Position numbers and translations under genes: made by a program
In this document: positions 36,101-47,570 of the stretch, piece by piece
How positions within the stretch are numbered: position 1 is the first letter of the stretch
Layout: each line of letters opens with the position of its first letter
The notes under the pieces: generated by a model
What the model was told of the DNA's origin: nothing
Seen by the model: the letters and a program-made list of their open reading frames with translations, nothing else
Database searches by the model: none
From: Liolophura sinensis
Lineage: Eukaryota > Mollusca > Polyplacophora > Chitonida > Chitonidae
Direction of reading: 5' to 3'
NCBI RefSeq assembly: GCF_032854445.1
Contig: NC_088296.1
Span: 17,227,485-17,291,484, forward strand
DNA: 64,000 nucleotides

Positions 36101-39100
36101 CTCACATTTACAGCCGGGTAAACGTGCCATCGCCTTTTTCAACAATAAATGTGTATATAAAAGTGGTTAGTATCGGTTGCCATTAGCAAGGGATCAGAAA
36201 TCTGTGGTTGAAAGCTGATGTCTGATGACGTTGTTCCATTCCGTTTCTTGCTAAATCCGCCCGTATTGTCAGCATTCATGTGGAAAATAAATTGATGGCT
36301 TCCTTTTGAACGTACATGTCGTTTATTTTGTCACTGGTAATAATTCCTATACTCATGATACCTCTAATTCTGCTGAACCCGGGGCTAGGGCAAGTATATT
36401 TATGGCGCTGAATAAGACTGTCACGTTTGATATATGAACAGTTACAATGAAACGCAGCTGACATACACATTCTGATTATAGGCAACTTATAAACTAGCAT
36501 TGCATACGATTTTGATACTGATTTTGTTCATTCGTCTGAAACGTTTCTTACGTCTTTTCAACTTCACTGAAAACCACTGACTGCTTCTCTAAGCGTGAAT
36601 TAGTTTGCATTTCATACTTTATCTGCTTTCTATCTCTTGGGTGGTTTGTGATTAGCCTTGAGATTATTCACCTGAAACGCCATTATTTGGTGTACCACTG
36701 GTACGGGAATGTCTATTTTTTGGACTGGGTTTAAATAGACCAAAAAGTTCGACACAAACCGGTGTCTGTGTTGACGATGTATTTGTCGAGGGCTGGTAAG
36801 ATGTATATTATCAATTATAGTTCACATTTCACATTTTACACCACATAAACCTACTTCTAGTGTTTTGCAGATTATAGACATGTATTTTAAAATATTGTGG
36901 TTTTCATATCTTAACTCTGGTTTGGTTCTTTGGAATGATTCTGAAACTCTTTCTGTTTTACAATAGACAATACTCCAAAAGGCAAAATAATTGAAATATT
37001 GGCGATGTTGTGGTAAACCATCAGCGTTTATAATATTCATGTATTCCTTTAGCTTAACATGGCGCTTGGCATGCCTTATTTTGTCACACCTCGGTCTCCT
37101 CACAAGAGAGTGGGTCCATAGCATTTATAGTTATTGTGTGTCGTGGCTGTAAGGCTGCGTGAAAGATTCCCTACATGGGGCCGTACACAGTTTCAGTAGT
37201 TTCCCATCAGGCCTGACTAATGTGTGCAACATTCTCCTATTGTGACAACTAGACACAGCGTGGAATTAAGGGCGGCATGATTTCCTGAAAAAAAATTGTT
37301 TCTTGATCAAGGACCTATGCTCTGATTTAGTTTCTTTGTAATTGAATTTTAATATGGTTTTGTGTTCTACGAAAAATGGTAATTCAGAATGTTATCCATA
37401 TTTATATCTTAACAGTCGTCGATCCATTTTCTTGAGTATACAATTAGATGCAATAATAAAAAAAAAAAACAATCTTGGCCTGCAACCATGTGAACTGAAA
37501 ATGTTCATGAATGAAAGACAGCTTTTCAACTAAGCATCGTGCATCCTGCAAAATGCTACATGTAGAACTAATGGCTGGAAAGGTGCCATGGGCTTGGCTG
37601 ATTTAATGGAGAAAGCTGCATACTAGGGCTTAAAGCATTGCCATGGAACATAAAGGAGCTAGCAGTGGTTGTAGAAGCAACCGAAGGATAAAAGCAGGCA
37701 TATTCATGTTGGCAAGCTATTTTTTGCGTTTACAGACAAGCCGTCTTCATCAGTGAACTTAAACAATGGTGCGACGGGGTCGCTTTCTGTAAGATAGCCT
37801 ATTATTGTACTTAGTTGATGATCTGTTGATGATGTTATATGACTGTTGCGTAGAAGCGTTTTAAATTCCTGGAGAACTGATAATCACTCTGATGTTATAT
37901 CTAGACTGCAGAAAAGGATGTCAATTGTTTAAACAATTTGATTCAACCATGTCTGGGTTGTTTTTGTTACCACCATGTCAAATACGTGAAGACATCGTGT
38001 TTTTTCTGTCAGAACATATTCTGACACTGGCAGCATTTCTGCAACAATTTGACAGCGTAATGACGTATTTGAGGACAGTGCACTAGCAGTCAAGTAAAAT
38101 GAGGTATGTGGAGTCCATTGCACAAGCAGTGAGAAAAAAGGAAATGTTTTGTAGATGTTTATGGTAGTATTAATTGTAGATAGTGATTGTGATCACATCA
38201 GTTGATTTATAAATCTTGGTATCCTTGACTCGGGTAGTTATAAGCATAAACAATATGCGCGCATTGTACGTTAATCACTTTTCCTGCAAGCACATCTATC
38301 GGGTATGTTACCTAAGTGTAAGTAATGGCGGAACAGACGACAACTGTCTGACAAACTCCAACATTAAACTATTAAAACAATGATATAGATGAAGAATTCA
38401 GGCAAAGATTCTAAACCACGTCGGTCAATTAACAATAATGCATTGGAGTTTGGCACTTCCGTAATTACGTTATATGTCAGTAATTAAATAGAAGCTTTAG
38501 TACACACCCAGGCATTGTCCTGTGGGTGAAGGTGTTGTTCCTGGTAAACAGATACACCGGTACCAGTATTAGTATTAGATGGGTCCATACACGCGGTGTT
38601 GTCATTGCAGGGGCTATCTGAACTGCAGAATTCTGCAATAGAGGATATGAACAACAGGTATGTAGAGGTATACGTAGTCCTTTGGCGACAGTTAAAATAT
38701 ACTGTAGTAATGCATAGCAACAATATAACTTTTAACAGCTCTGTAGAATCAAGGGTTGTCGCACCTATGTCAAGTCATGGGCTTATGTAGGGCTGTCTCT
38801 GTCTGCTAAATAATCAGCTAAGGCCATACATTAGAACTGTTATTTAATTTAAAACAGCATACATGTATAATATATTTCTCACTTTATTACATTAACTTTT
38901 TCTTTGAAAGAATTCAATTACTGCATGCATTTCACATTGCTCAATTTGTTCTGACGATTCACCTCCTTACAAGTAATGCTAGGAATCGTGAGCGTGAAGA
39001 CTATTAGAAATGTGACACTGTGATAATCAATATTTGCACTAGCGGTTAAAAAAAGGAAATGTTTTGTAGATTTTTATGGTAGTATTAATTGCAGATAGTG

Positions 39101-42100
39101 ATTGTTATTACATCAGTTGATTTATAAATCTTGGTATCCCTGACTCGGGTAGTTATAAGCATAAACTATATGCGCGTATTGTATGTTAATCACTTTTCCT
39201 GCAAGGACATCTCATTACGTAACTGAGTATGTGTTGAATTACATATATCGGGTATGTTTCCCAGGTGTAAGTAATGGCGACGACAAAGACGACATCTGCC
39301 TGACAAACTCCAACATTAAACTACTTAAGCAATATTACAGATCAAGAATTGATGCAAAGATTTTGAGCCACGTCGGTCAATTAACATAATACCTTGGATA
39401 TTGGCACTCCCGTAATTACGTTATATGTCAGTAATTGAATAGAACCTTCAGTACACACCCAGGCATTGTCCCGTGGGTGACAGTATGGCTCGTGGTAAAC
39501 AGTTACACCGGTACCTGCCATTATTAGATGGGTCCGTGCACGCGGTGTTGTCATTGCAGGTGTTGTTACGTTTGCAGATTTCTGCAATAGAGGATAAGAA
39601 CAACAGGCATGTACAGGTAAAGTTAGCCCTTAACGAGAGTTAAAATATACTACACTACTGCTTGACAACAGTATAAGTTTCATCAGCTCTGTAGAATCAA
39701 GGGGTGTTGTCCCCGTGTAAAGTCGAAGGGTAATGTAGAGCTAAAACTGTGTCCCTGTGTCTGCCTGCTAAATAATAAGCTAAGGCCATAAATTAGAATC
39801 ATTATACTTATTTGGGAAAAGGCGAATTTAAAACAACATACATGTATAATATATTTCTGACTTTATTACATAAACTCTTTCTTTGAAAGAATTCAGTTAC
39901 TGCATGCGTTTCACATTGCTCAATTTGTTCTGACGATTCACCTCCTGAGAAAGTATTGCTAGGAATCGTGAGCGTGTAGACTATAATGTGATAATCAATA
40001 TATGGACTTGTGTGTGATCTACACTTCCCAAGTATAAGAAAATTATGCTAAAAATCAAGTGGTCGATATGTAATTCTTTGCAGAATGAGCTCTTTATGTA
40101 CTTTTGTTATCCAGGTTTCTTAATTCCTCGCAAAACTGATTTGATGCAGACAGACAATATAAAGTCCTGCTATCTGCATAAGTAATCTTCTTTTGTGATT
40201 CTGTAATGAACGTCGTACATCACGTTTTACCTTCGATTAATTGTGAAATCATGTGATTGCGTTATAAGTCAAGAATCTTCCAAATTAAGTGTGTGTTCGT
40301 ACATTTATGCATTACAAGACATGAACACTTCTACACGTACTCTACAAGCATTGCTTGAACTGTTCTCCAGTTTGGTACAAAACCATTGGTACAAATGCGG
40401 TATGAAGCTCATGTTACAGCTAGTATTTCCGAAATGCGGACTGCTTGTTTACCAGGGAATACACGGAGATGTATAGAAACATATACTTAAATTCAAATAC
40501 TCATCATTAGCCAGTTCGGTAAAGTAACTAAGGATAACTGGTATTTGTGGTTGAGAATTCTTCACATTTACATATATCTTTAAATTTTTGCAATCTACAT
40601 TTGAATGCGGACGTACATCGTCAAAATCTACGATGTCGCCTAATTTTATACAATACACAAATGTTAGCCGTGTCCCATACGTGGCTATGCATGCGTTTGC
40701 TAATTTGGAGTCACAGTGACAATTTTTACATGTCTAATATACTTTAACTTACCCACACAGTACCACAGGGATGGAGATGTGCCCTTCAGTTCTGTTCCCT
40801 CACCATTATTGAATGAGCATACACACTCATTATTGTCCGTGTTACATTCTGCTCTGTATCCACACAGCTGATCTCCACATTCTGTGACCCCCTTTCCTTA
40901 GGACACAGGCAATCAGTGCTGATTATCACCACAGACATGCAAACAAATGCGTTTTGTGTAACTTCTCATCCTTTAAAACATGGCAGTGAGACTTGACTGG
41001 TGCAATGTGTGCATGCATTACTCTACAATGCCATTCGGCATAAGCCTGTAAATTTGACCATTCATTTGACAATTCATATCTACATGGAAACCGTTTATTT
41101 CATAAGCCTTTCCCGTTTTTTTATTGGAACATTTGCTTAAGACCATATCTCTGCCCGGTATATTCTCACCAAAAGATGCATAATGCTGGCCTCCCTCATA
41201 TAAGTGAAATATGCTTAAGTACGGCATGAAATACCACTAAAATAAATAAATAAATAAATATATAAATAAGACCAACATATCATTCTAACATAGAACTTAT
41301 AACATTTTAAAACAAGTGACATAATCATGTGCTATTAGAATTTTTGGAAAAAAGACCAAATTTTTATTCTAAGCTAGAAAATAAATAATCTCTGCATTCG
41401 AGACATAAACATGTGTTTTTCTCAAGCTTTCATTCTACACCCCGCCGTCGTATTAGTGAACTATTCTTAAAACTGTGTAAAACACCCCCCAAATAAATAA
41501 ACCAGTGGGCCAGACCTCTCTTTTCCTTTCAGCGTCAGACTTGTAAAATTACTGCAATGAGAAAGAAATGCTCCATGACTGGTCAGTCTAAAATGTGGAT
41601 GAACTTCAAGTTTCCACATGCACGTAATATGCCTTATCGAACATGTATCATACGATGTCAGATGCATCTGCTTGACCTTCACCTAGGCTGTTATAATATA
41701 AAACCAAAACGTATTTATTAGTGATATAACCCCATGATCAAGAAGTGTGTTCTATTGTATTAATACTGTAAATGTTCAACTTATCCAAAAAAGTGTAACG
41801 TAGACAAAGGATTACTATCACCCATCGTCCTCAATTCATCGTTGTGAGTCATATTGGTGTCACATCTGGTTCCATGACCAAGCACTAAATTTGTTCCATC
41901 ACCATACCTGGGCATGCTAACTACGTCATATCACTTGCAACTATATCTTCTTAAGCAATCTCTGAAGTACTTAAAGTACACTACCTAGGATGTTAGAAAA
42001 GTCAAGGTATATAATGATGATATCATCTGATGATAAGGCATAGTGCTTTATATTCAACTTACCTAAACAGTAAAATGTTGAGAAAGGATTACCCTCCCTC

Positions 42101-43417
42101 TTCCTCAGGCCGTCTTTCCCAGATAAACATACACACTGAGACGTTTTGTTGTCACATATAGTTCCATAACCACACAGTGAGTTTGCTCCACACTGTTCAG
42201 TTCCAGCACCTAATAACATAAGTCAGCCAAATCTGGGTTAAAATATGTAAAATTCTGGCTCCCTAATGTCTACTAAAAGGGGACGGTGAGGCCAAGATCC
42301 CTCCAACGGCGAGAATGGTAGAAAATGCAGAGAACAAAATTTTCTGTATTGAGCGTGTTAGTTTTTTTCCATACACAGTGTTATTCATTGTATACTCTAT
42401 ACCGGTACTAAAATGTGTGGAAAGTATATACTGCTGAGAATAAATAAATGGTCCATGCAGAAATAAACAGTACAAATACGTAATCCGAGAATCAGCGCAG
42501 CAATGTACCTGTATACCCTTTTCAGGAAATTTCCTCAGTCGCTGTTTTGCAGACTTTGTGACAAAAAAGGTCGTTCGTGTGACCGTTTGCACAGTCTAAA
42601 GTTTCTTGAAGGACAGTTGTCAATCCCAGCTACCAATCTGATGTAAAAATATGTATGTCTGACGTGGAAGAGCTCGTCAGTGACTCGCAAAAGTTAGTTG
42701 ATTTCCTCAGCTCGCCCATGTAGATGTTAGAGGCTAAGATACTCAAAAGTTTGCCTAGAAGTTTGATCAGGAAGTTGCTGTCGTTTGCTCTAACCTGGGT
42801 TTTCCACATACACAACAGCTTGCGTATTAGGTAGGAGAGAGAACGCTAATTTTTTTTAAATAAAAATCAAACAGGTAAATAGAGACTACGTTCACGAGAC
42901 AACGGAAATAAAGAGTTGGGCCTAAACAGAACATTATGAATCTACAGCATGGAGCTACTTACAAAGAAAATTTCCAACCCAAAGAACAAGTGTGCGGAGA
43001 TTAAGGCACCTTATAACAGAACACTACATTGATTGTGATTACATTGATTACGCCGAAGGCTGAGTCGTTGACTCGGGTAGCTCTAGCCTCCAGCTATACG
43101 GGAACATTGTAAGTTAAGCTCTTTTTAATGTATGCCTAAAAGGACATCTCACTACGTATCTAAGTATGTGTCGAACTACATATATCGGATATGTTACGCG
43201 GGTGTGAATAATGGCGGAACAGGCGACATCTGTCTGACAAATACCAACATTAAAATATTCAAGCAATGATACAGAATAAGAATTCGGGCAAAAAATTAGG
43301 AGAAACATCGGCTAATTATCCAGACTCACCTTTGACGAGTGTGGCTGTCAGTCCAAATGTTAAGCCCGCCAAAATCAGGATCTCACCCCATCGTGTGGGG
43401 AGGGTAGGGAATGTCAT
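32767..43417 (-). CDS. Eight-exon single-pass EGF-like receptor with phosphotyrosine-motif tail (gene model)
   Basis: Assembled by eye from splice sites. Coding exons in order: 43417-43330, 42209-42063, 40881-40753, 39581-39459, 36081-36013, 34908-34825, 34390-34294, 33106-32767. They total 1077 nt, exactly 359 codons including the stop, and every junction is phase-consistent (phase 1 except the last, phase 2). The predicted 358-residue type I protein has a signal peptide (1-29), three Cys-rich EGF/EB-like modules (about 30-162), a Ser/Thr stalk (163-213), one membrane helix (about 218-243) and a 112-residue tail with Y-x-N motifs YYNM, YENV, YENI plus YESA and YTTL. Y-x-N is the known Grb2-SH2 binding consensus, so a signalling or phagocytic receptor role is inferred. 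Architecture recalls MEGF/Draper-type receptors but is shorter. Extra exons may exist in the introns. Confidence 0.72.
34294..34390 (-). CDS. Receptor exon 7: transmembrane helix
   Basis: Acceptor gttttacag, donor ttcg/gtaagt. Encodes DNSEVLIIVLAAGLGGGILL then AVAVFIIVIHVR, about 25 hydrophobic residues followed by Arg/Lys from the next exon, a stop-transfer pattern of a type I protein. The last codon is split two plus one with exon 8. Confidence 0.82.
34825..34908 (-). CDS. Receptor exon 6: stalk
   Basis: Acceptor cccctgtag, donor acca/gtatgc. 84 nt coding TKPESTTPSKGVTRPHGDPG and KQEGNNT, a Pro/Thr/Gly-rich linker with a sequon at its end (NNT). Phase 1-1. Confidence 0.65.
36013..36081 (-). 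CDS. Receptor exon 5: Ser/Thr-rich stalk
   Basis: Acceptor tatttgcag, donor caag/gtaaac. 69 nt coding NVTSLTSSSTILVNTQGDHSAQ, with an N-glycosylation sequon NVT. Phase 1-1 and open in the model frame. A short exon, so support is mainly phase and splice sites. Confidence 0.6.
36082..38139. other. Receptor intron
   Basis: No further exon recognised. The longest minus-strand frame (36822-37124) has no visible Cys pattern or matching splice sites. Confidence 0.4.
38508..38632 (-). pseudogene. Duplicate EGF-like exon with a 2-base insertion
   Basis: Nearly the same exon as 39459-39581 with matching acceptor (ctattgcag) and donor, but 125 instead of 123 nt. The extra two bases lie in aatactaatactggtaccgg (aataatggcaggtaccgg in the intact copy). 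The first three cysteines read in one frame and the rest in another, so inclusion would shift the receptor frame; skipping leaves it open. Confidence 0.72.
39459..39581 (-). CDS. Receptor exon 4: EGF-like module 3
   Basis: Acceptor ctattgcag, donor ctgg/gtgtgt (a GT donor with weak downstream context). Encodes ICKRNNTCNDNTACTD and RYRCNCLPRAILSPTGQCLG, a C-x5-C-x5-C-x8-C-x-C-x11-C pattern typical of EGF-like modules. 123 nt, phase 1-1. It lies in the second unit of a tandem duplication (38.1-40.0 kb). Confidence 0.72.
40753..40881 (-). CDS. Receptor exon 3: EB/EGF-like module 2
   Basis: Acceptor ggtcacag, donor tgtgg/gtaagt. Encodes CGDQLCGYRAECNTDNNECV and CSF, then an insert and WYCV at the end. 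The cysteine pattern is that of exon 2, and both end in YC plus a hydrophobic residue before the donor, indicating an origin by exon duplication. Phase 1-1. Confidence 0.75.
41160..41272 (+). mobile_element. Diverged SINE 3' fragment
   Basis: taatgctggcctccctcata, gaaatatgcttaagtacggc and an (aaat)n tail. It lies in a receptor intron. Confidence 0.65.
41440..41505 (+). mobile_element. Diverged SINE 3' fragment
   Basis: ccccgccgtcgtattagtga, ctattcttaaaactgtgtaa and caaataaataaa. Only the 3' block is left. Confidence 0.6.
41775..41910 (-). pseudogene. Decayed duplicate of receptor exon 2
   Basis: The minus strand keeps atggaaccagatgtgacacc and agtaatcctttgtctacgtt with a following ggataagttgaac, matching the 3' half and donor region of exon 2 (tatggaactatatgtgacaa, ggtaatcctttctcaacatt, gtaagttgaat). 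The cysteine codons and the donor GT are lost, so it is a dead exon copy within the intron. Confidence 0.6.
42063..42209 (-). CDS. Receptor exon 2: EB/EGF-like module 1
   Basis: Acceptor ttattag, donor ttag/gtaagt. Encodes GTEQCGANSLCGYGTICD and SQCVCLSGKDGLRK, with six cysteines spaced C-x5-C-x5-C-x6-C-x-C and a final C near the exon end (FYCL). Phase 1-1, so it can be duplicated or skipped without frame change. Confidence 0.75.
43060..43290. repeat. Partial third copy of the intronic duplication unit
   Basis: Shares gttgactcgggtagct, acatctcactacgta, acatatatcggatatgttac, aatggcggaacaggcgac and ccaacattaaaatattcaag with the 38.2-38.4 and 39.1-39.35 kb sequences. It lies about 40 bp from the signal-peptide exon, inside intron 1. 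Confidence 0.7.
43330..43417 (-). CDS. Receptor exon 1: signal peptide
   Basis: The ATG at 43417-43415 opens MTFPTLPTRWGEILILAGL followed by TFGLTATLVK, a hydrophobic leader, and ends at donor aaag/gtgagt (GT at 43329-43328). It leaves one base, matching the phase of the next exon. An unrelated plus-strand ORF covers the same DNA and is taken as chance. Confidence 0.6.
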
Positions 43418-43919
43418 ACTTCACACCCTAGGAGGTGTAGTCCGTTTGTGTAAATTTGAAATGCACGAGCCACTGTATCCAGGTGCATATAGACTGAAGT
43501 TCTACAATTGTTACAGCCTCGCTTTACTACTTCTCACTCCAATAGGTTATGTTGTATACCATGTGGCTAGTTCGTGTATGTATATATTATACTTCCTTGT
43601 TAGAATGACACTTCACGGGCCACATGATTCACTGTCTTTCGTGGTCTATTTATATAATCTATTAGTTTACCGTTTTGATGACATATACTGGTTAATTACA
43701 GAACTGATACTATTTGACAGCGGTGGGTGTACGGATATTGCTTGTTATAAAGTGGAGATAAGTAATAGGTTACTGATTCAAATACATTTTAAAACAGGTA
43801 TAAAAGTCGACATGACAATGTTTGATCACCTTTCTTGCACTACACAACCTAAAGTATTACCAAGATGACGGAAAATGTCGATAAGACTGACTGATATGGC
43901 TTAAACTTTGCCTATTTTG

Positions 43920-44850
43920 AGAGCCTCAAAAGCAGTAGAGCGCTGCTTTATTATATTCAACCCTGTATTCAGTGCGTATATTTCTGATGTGGCTGTGTGT
44001 ATCTGAATGGCATAGTGTAGCTAGTGATTTACAGTATATACATGTAGTATTACATAACAGTCTGTACAGGACGTCTGGGAGATTTTCATTGGGATGTCCT
44101 ACATGTGTTCTCATGACATCGTTATGAGTAGTTGCATTTACTAATGTGAGCTTTATGGAAAGTAATTCTACGCATGCAGAGAAACCTTCAACTATTCACG
44201 ACAGAATACCTTGTTAACGTGTTAGTATGATTTTGACTGACCAAATTGTTCTACATGAATACCATGGTCCATACATGTATAACAGGTCTTACGGAGTCTC
44301 TTCATGCCTAGTAGCTTGTTTCACAAGAACAAAAAGTGCTGAAAACACTAGGTCAGAATGTTTCTCGGTAGTGTGAAGAAGTGCTGTTATTTTACCGGGA
44401 TATGTCATATCTTTCATTAGAGAAAGAACTGTAAAGTCCAGCATGAAACCTTAATTACTTAAACACATGAATTAAATGTGTCACCTGTTTTTGTTTATTT
44501 TTACATCCCTTTTCCAACTGAATTTTATTCAGCCTGATTGTCAACTAACACTGCAGCTTGTTCTCATTTTTTCTGGCTTTTTATAGCAAATAAATTCCTT
44601 ACAGTCCAGTTTTAGAAACGCGCGCAGGACAATGAAACGAGCTGGAGACACCTGATAAGACGCCTTACCCACAGGTGTTTTCAACCCTCTACTCACTGGG
44701 TCAACCTTCATCTGACATTTCCTTTTTCCATGTGCTCAGTGGAATATGCCTGCCTAGGTATCGTTGTGTTTTAGCGTGATGTAAGCTCATTTAGGTAATG
44801 GTGCATGAGTGACATTAGTGGGTCACAATCTGGGAAACTATAAGTTCCGT
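43920..44850. repeat. Diverged segmental duplicate of 27530-28640
   Basis: Collinear blocks shared with 27530-28640, including cctgtattcagtgcgtatat, gatgtcctacatgtgttctc, tgtcaactaacact and tatcgttgtgttttagcgtg. It begins about 500 bp upstream of the receptor signal exon, so it may represent its promoter-side DNA; the other copy then marks a lost or distant paralogous locus. Confidence 0.7.
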
Positions 44851-47399
44851 GTTACTTTCACGAAGAAACCAAGGTAATTGGGAGTAGTTTGGTGATCTCA
44901 GTCAGGTTAGACTACCAGTAAATAACCGACACCTTAATCTATCTAAGGACACCATGAATTTCTCCACTTAAAAATTTCAAATTACACACCTGCGGCTCCA
45001 TTAGGATTAATCAGCAGTAGAGATGTCAACTGACTTTAATGCAGTGATCTGTCTGTCAGGTATGTTCATGTAATGACACTCTGTAAAGCGTGGCTACTCA
45101 AGTGTGGCGGAATTCCTGACCATGTATATGATACTACAGCGATTGTGTTAACGACTGTTTTTTTTTTTGACTCTCAGGATTTTTAGCGTATCAGTTTCCT
45201 AGCTGCAAGAAGGAAACTTTACAAATTAAATGCGTTAGAGGTAAGTTCATAGCAAAAATGGGTACCCATGTAACAAGAATGCGCATAGCGTTTGTTGTGG
45301 TCCAATTTGTGACCTTCCAAGAAATAGCTCTCTCACCAGGGTATGAGGAATCCCATCAGAAACTGTGGTTAACTTCGCGAATGACGCTCAATGTACCAAA
45401 GAATCTGTGTGGAGAATAATTCATTGTTAGAGAGACTTACCCATTAAGCAGGGTCTACGGTTATGCACTGTGATTCTAAATATATCACATTTCTAATACC
45501 ACTGGTGTCTTTGATTAGCAAAAAGCTGAAAACGAAACGATTGTAAATGACTGCCGACTTTCGACCAGTCCCAAACACTCGACAACTGGACAGGTTTAGT
45601 TTTGATATGTTAAATGTTGATGGTCGTGATGTGTTTTAAATTCCGCTTTATGTAATGTGTTTTATGCGGGCCACAAAATAACAGGCATTTTACTAGATAA
45701 TGTGTAAACACTAAAGTTTCCTTATGTGTCTATTATCCACTAATCTCTTTTAAAACTCCGTTGACTTTATCACATTATATTGCATTTCCGCAGTGAGGCA
45801 TAGATTTGTTAGTACCATTAAAAAGCCCTACTCAAGCAGAAAATCTTCCTCTTTTTCCAGTTCTATCCACACATCTTCACACGGTAAGGCTAAAATATGG
45901 TGGCGTTACACCATAATCATTCATTCTTTTCACATATCGGTTTCAGAGTACAACTGGGTTAAAAATATACGGCACGCTTGAGGGGGGCACATTTTCATGT
46001 CATTTTAATTCTTATTTTGTAACACATTTCTCCTCCGGATTTTCCCCATATTTAAATGTTTCCTAGTTAACACATACCACTGTAACCATGACAAAAATCA
46101 GCTCACGTTATTGGACATTTCACCGAATTTCCATTGATACATAGTTCATTATCTTAATGAAACAAGATACAATCCAAATACCCCACTATTATAACTATGA
46201 CAACAAATCACATCACATTATTGGACATTTCATGAAATTTCTGTGATATATAATTCACTATCTTTATGAAACAAGAAGAGTTGTTTCTTCAAAATATCCC
46301 ACGTTGACGGGTGATACACGGCTTATGGGCCATAAGGAACCCCAAGGGGTTAAGTCATAGTGTTATTGCAAACTAAAAGCTAATCTACACTTCACAGCCA
46401 TCTACATGTTCACAACACGAGCTAAGTGTTCAGGTAGTCTCCATGGGCCTGATGGCAAAACAAATGGCGGAATTTGTGATCGCGTCCTGGAGTAACAGTG
46501 CTTTTCTTGTACATTTGTTAAGTGTCATGTGTATCAAAGTATCGGTACTGGTCTACGTATACAGGTATGGGTACATTCAAACTGTAAAATCTCTGTTACT
46601 CTACGCGAAAATAATACATAGCACAAATACACCAGGTATTTAGCTTTTAAACAAACCACCAATATTACCTCATCTCTCATCCTTTCACAATTAGAAATTA
46701 TACACTTGTGGTTCTATTAGGGTCAGTTACCAGTAGAGCTGTTTTAAGGAAGGCAGTGGGATGTTAGTCAGATGTATGTTCATGTAACAATACCTTGTAA
46801 GATTTGACTACTTACATGTGACGGACTTTCTGCCCCAGTTTCATGAGACTGCAGTGTTTCTACGGACGCAATTTATTTTACAGAGTGGTCTCAACACTAG
46901 GCCAAGCGCATTTTAAAATAGTATCTGCTTACTATATGTTGTCTTAGAAGTTACGCCAGGTGCAGTTAACGACTGCTTCATAAACAAGCCATACTAAACC
47001 ATTGTTCAGGTGGGTAAAACTAGTGCAAAACAGTTTATTAGCTGGCACTTCATCTTGAGCAGTTTATGCTGGAAGATTTAGTAATGTCCCTTGTGAGATA
47101 GGACCAATCCCAGTATGCAACAGTGTCACTGAATATGAGTTTTACTTTGTAATGATTTTCTGTTCTTTTAAATCGTTACAAGTGAGGGTTTTATTAATCA
47201 AATATGTTAGAAATGGACAGGTTATTCGCATGATATAGGCAACTCTCAAACTTCGGGAAAAGTTACTTCGGAAATCATATTACACCTATATAGTTTGCAT
47301 ATATTCATTTTGCCGATATGTTAAATATATAGATATTTGGACTGGTGGCAACCCTTGGCAATACAATCGCCCTGGTTTATTGATAGGAACAAGTAGTAT
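44851..47399. other. Non-coding stretch upstream of the receptor gene
   Basis: AT-rich. A short direct repeat of about 115 bp occurs at 46085-46160 and 46190-46275 (attggacatttcacc/attggacatttcatg, aaacaaga). No gene recognised. Confidence 0.35.
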
Positions 47400-47408
47400 G
47401 CAGAGTAT

Positions 47409-47570
47409 AGGTTCTGGCGCACCTTCCCCTTGGGGCCCTCTCCATAACAAATAGAGGCTCCCAGCCCCCATTCCCTGAACACCCTCCCATAGGTTCTGGC
47501 GCACCCTACCCTGGGGGCCCTCCCTAGAACAAATAGAGCCCCCCCCCCCCCCCCTTAGGCGCCTCCCCAG
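47409..47570 (-). repeat. Polinton left-end repeats, two 82-bp units
   Basis: ggttctggcgcacc starts at 47410 and again at 47492. Each unit continues with a gggccctc block and acaaatagag. The 16-base poly-C at 47539-47554 ends the second unit. Same motifs, inverted, as 26745-26955. Confidence 0.65.

Larger units (their letters stand above)
38140..40000. repeat. Tandem duplication of an EGF exon with flanking introns
   Basis: Unit 1 (about 38140-38990) and unit 2 (about 39050-39985) share long blocks: atggtagtattaattg, ttgatttataaatcttggta, gggtagttataagcataaac, the EGF exon, then atacatgtataatatatttc and tttctttgaaagaattca. A partial third copy lacking the exon lies at 43060-43290. This is a local exon-duplication history in the receptor gene. 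Confidence 0.82.

Noticed and set aside
43266-43868. 200-codon plus-strand ORF with hydrophobic stretches
   Set aside because: It begins in the intronic repeat unit and covers the receptor signal exon on the opposite strand; no family features or splice sites recognised.
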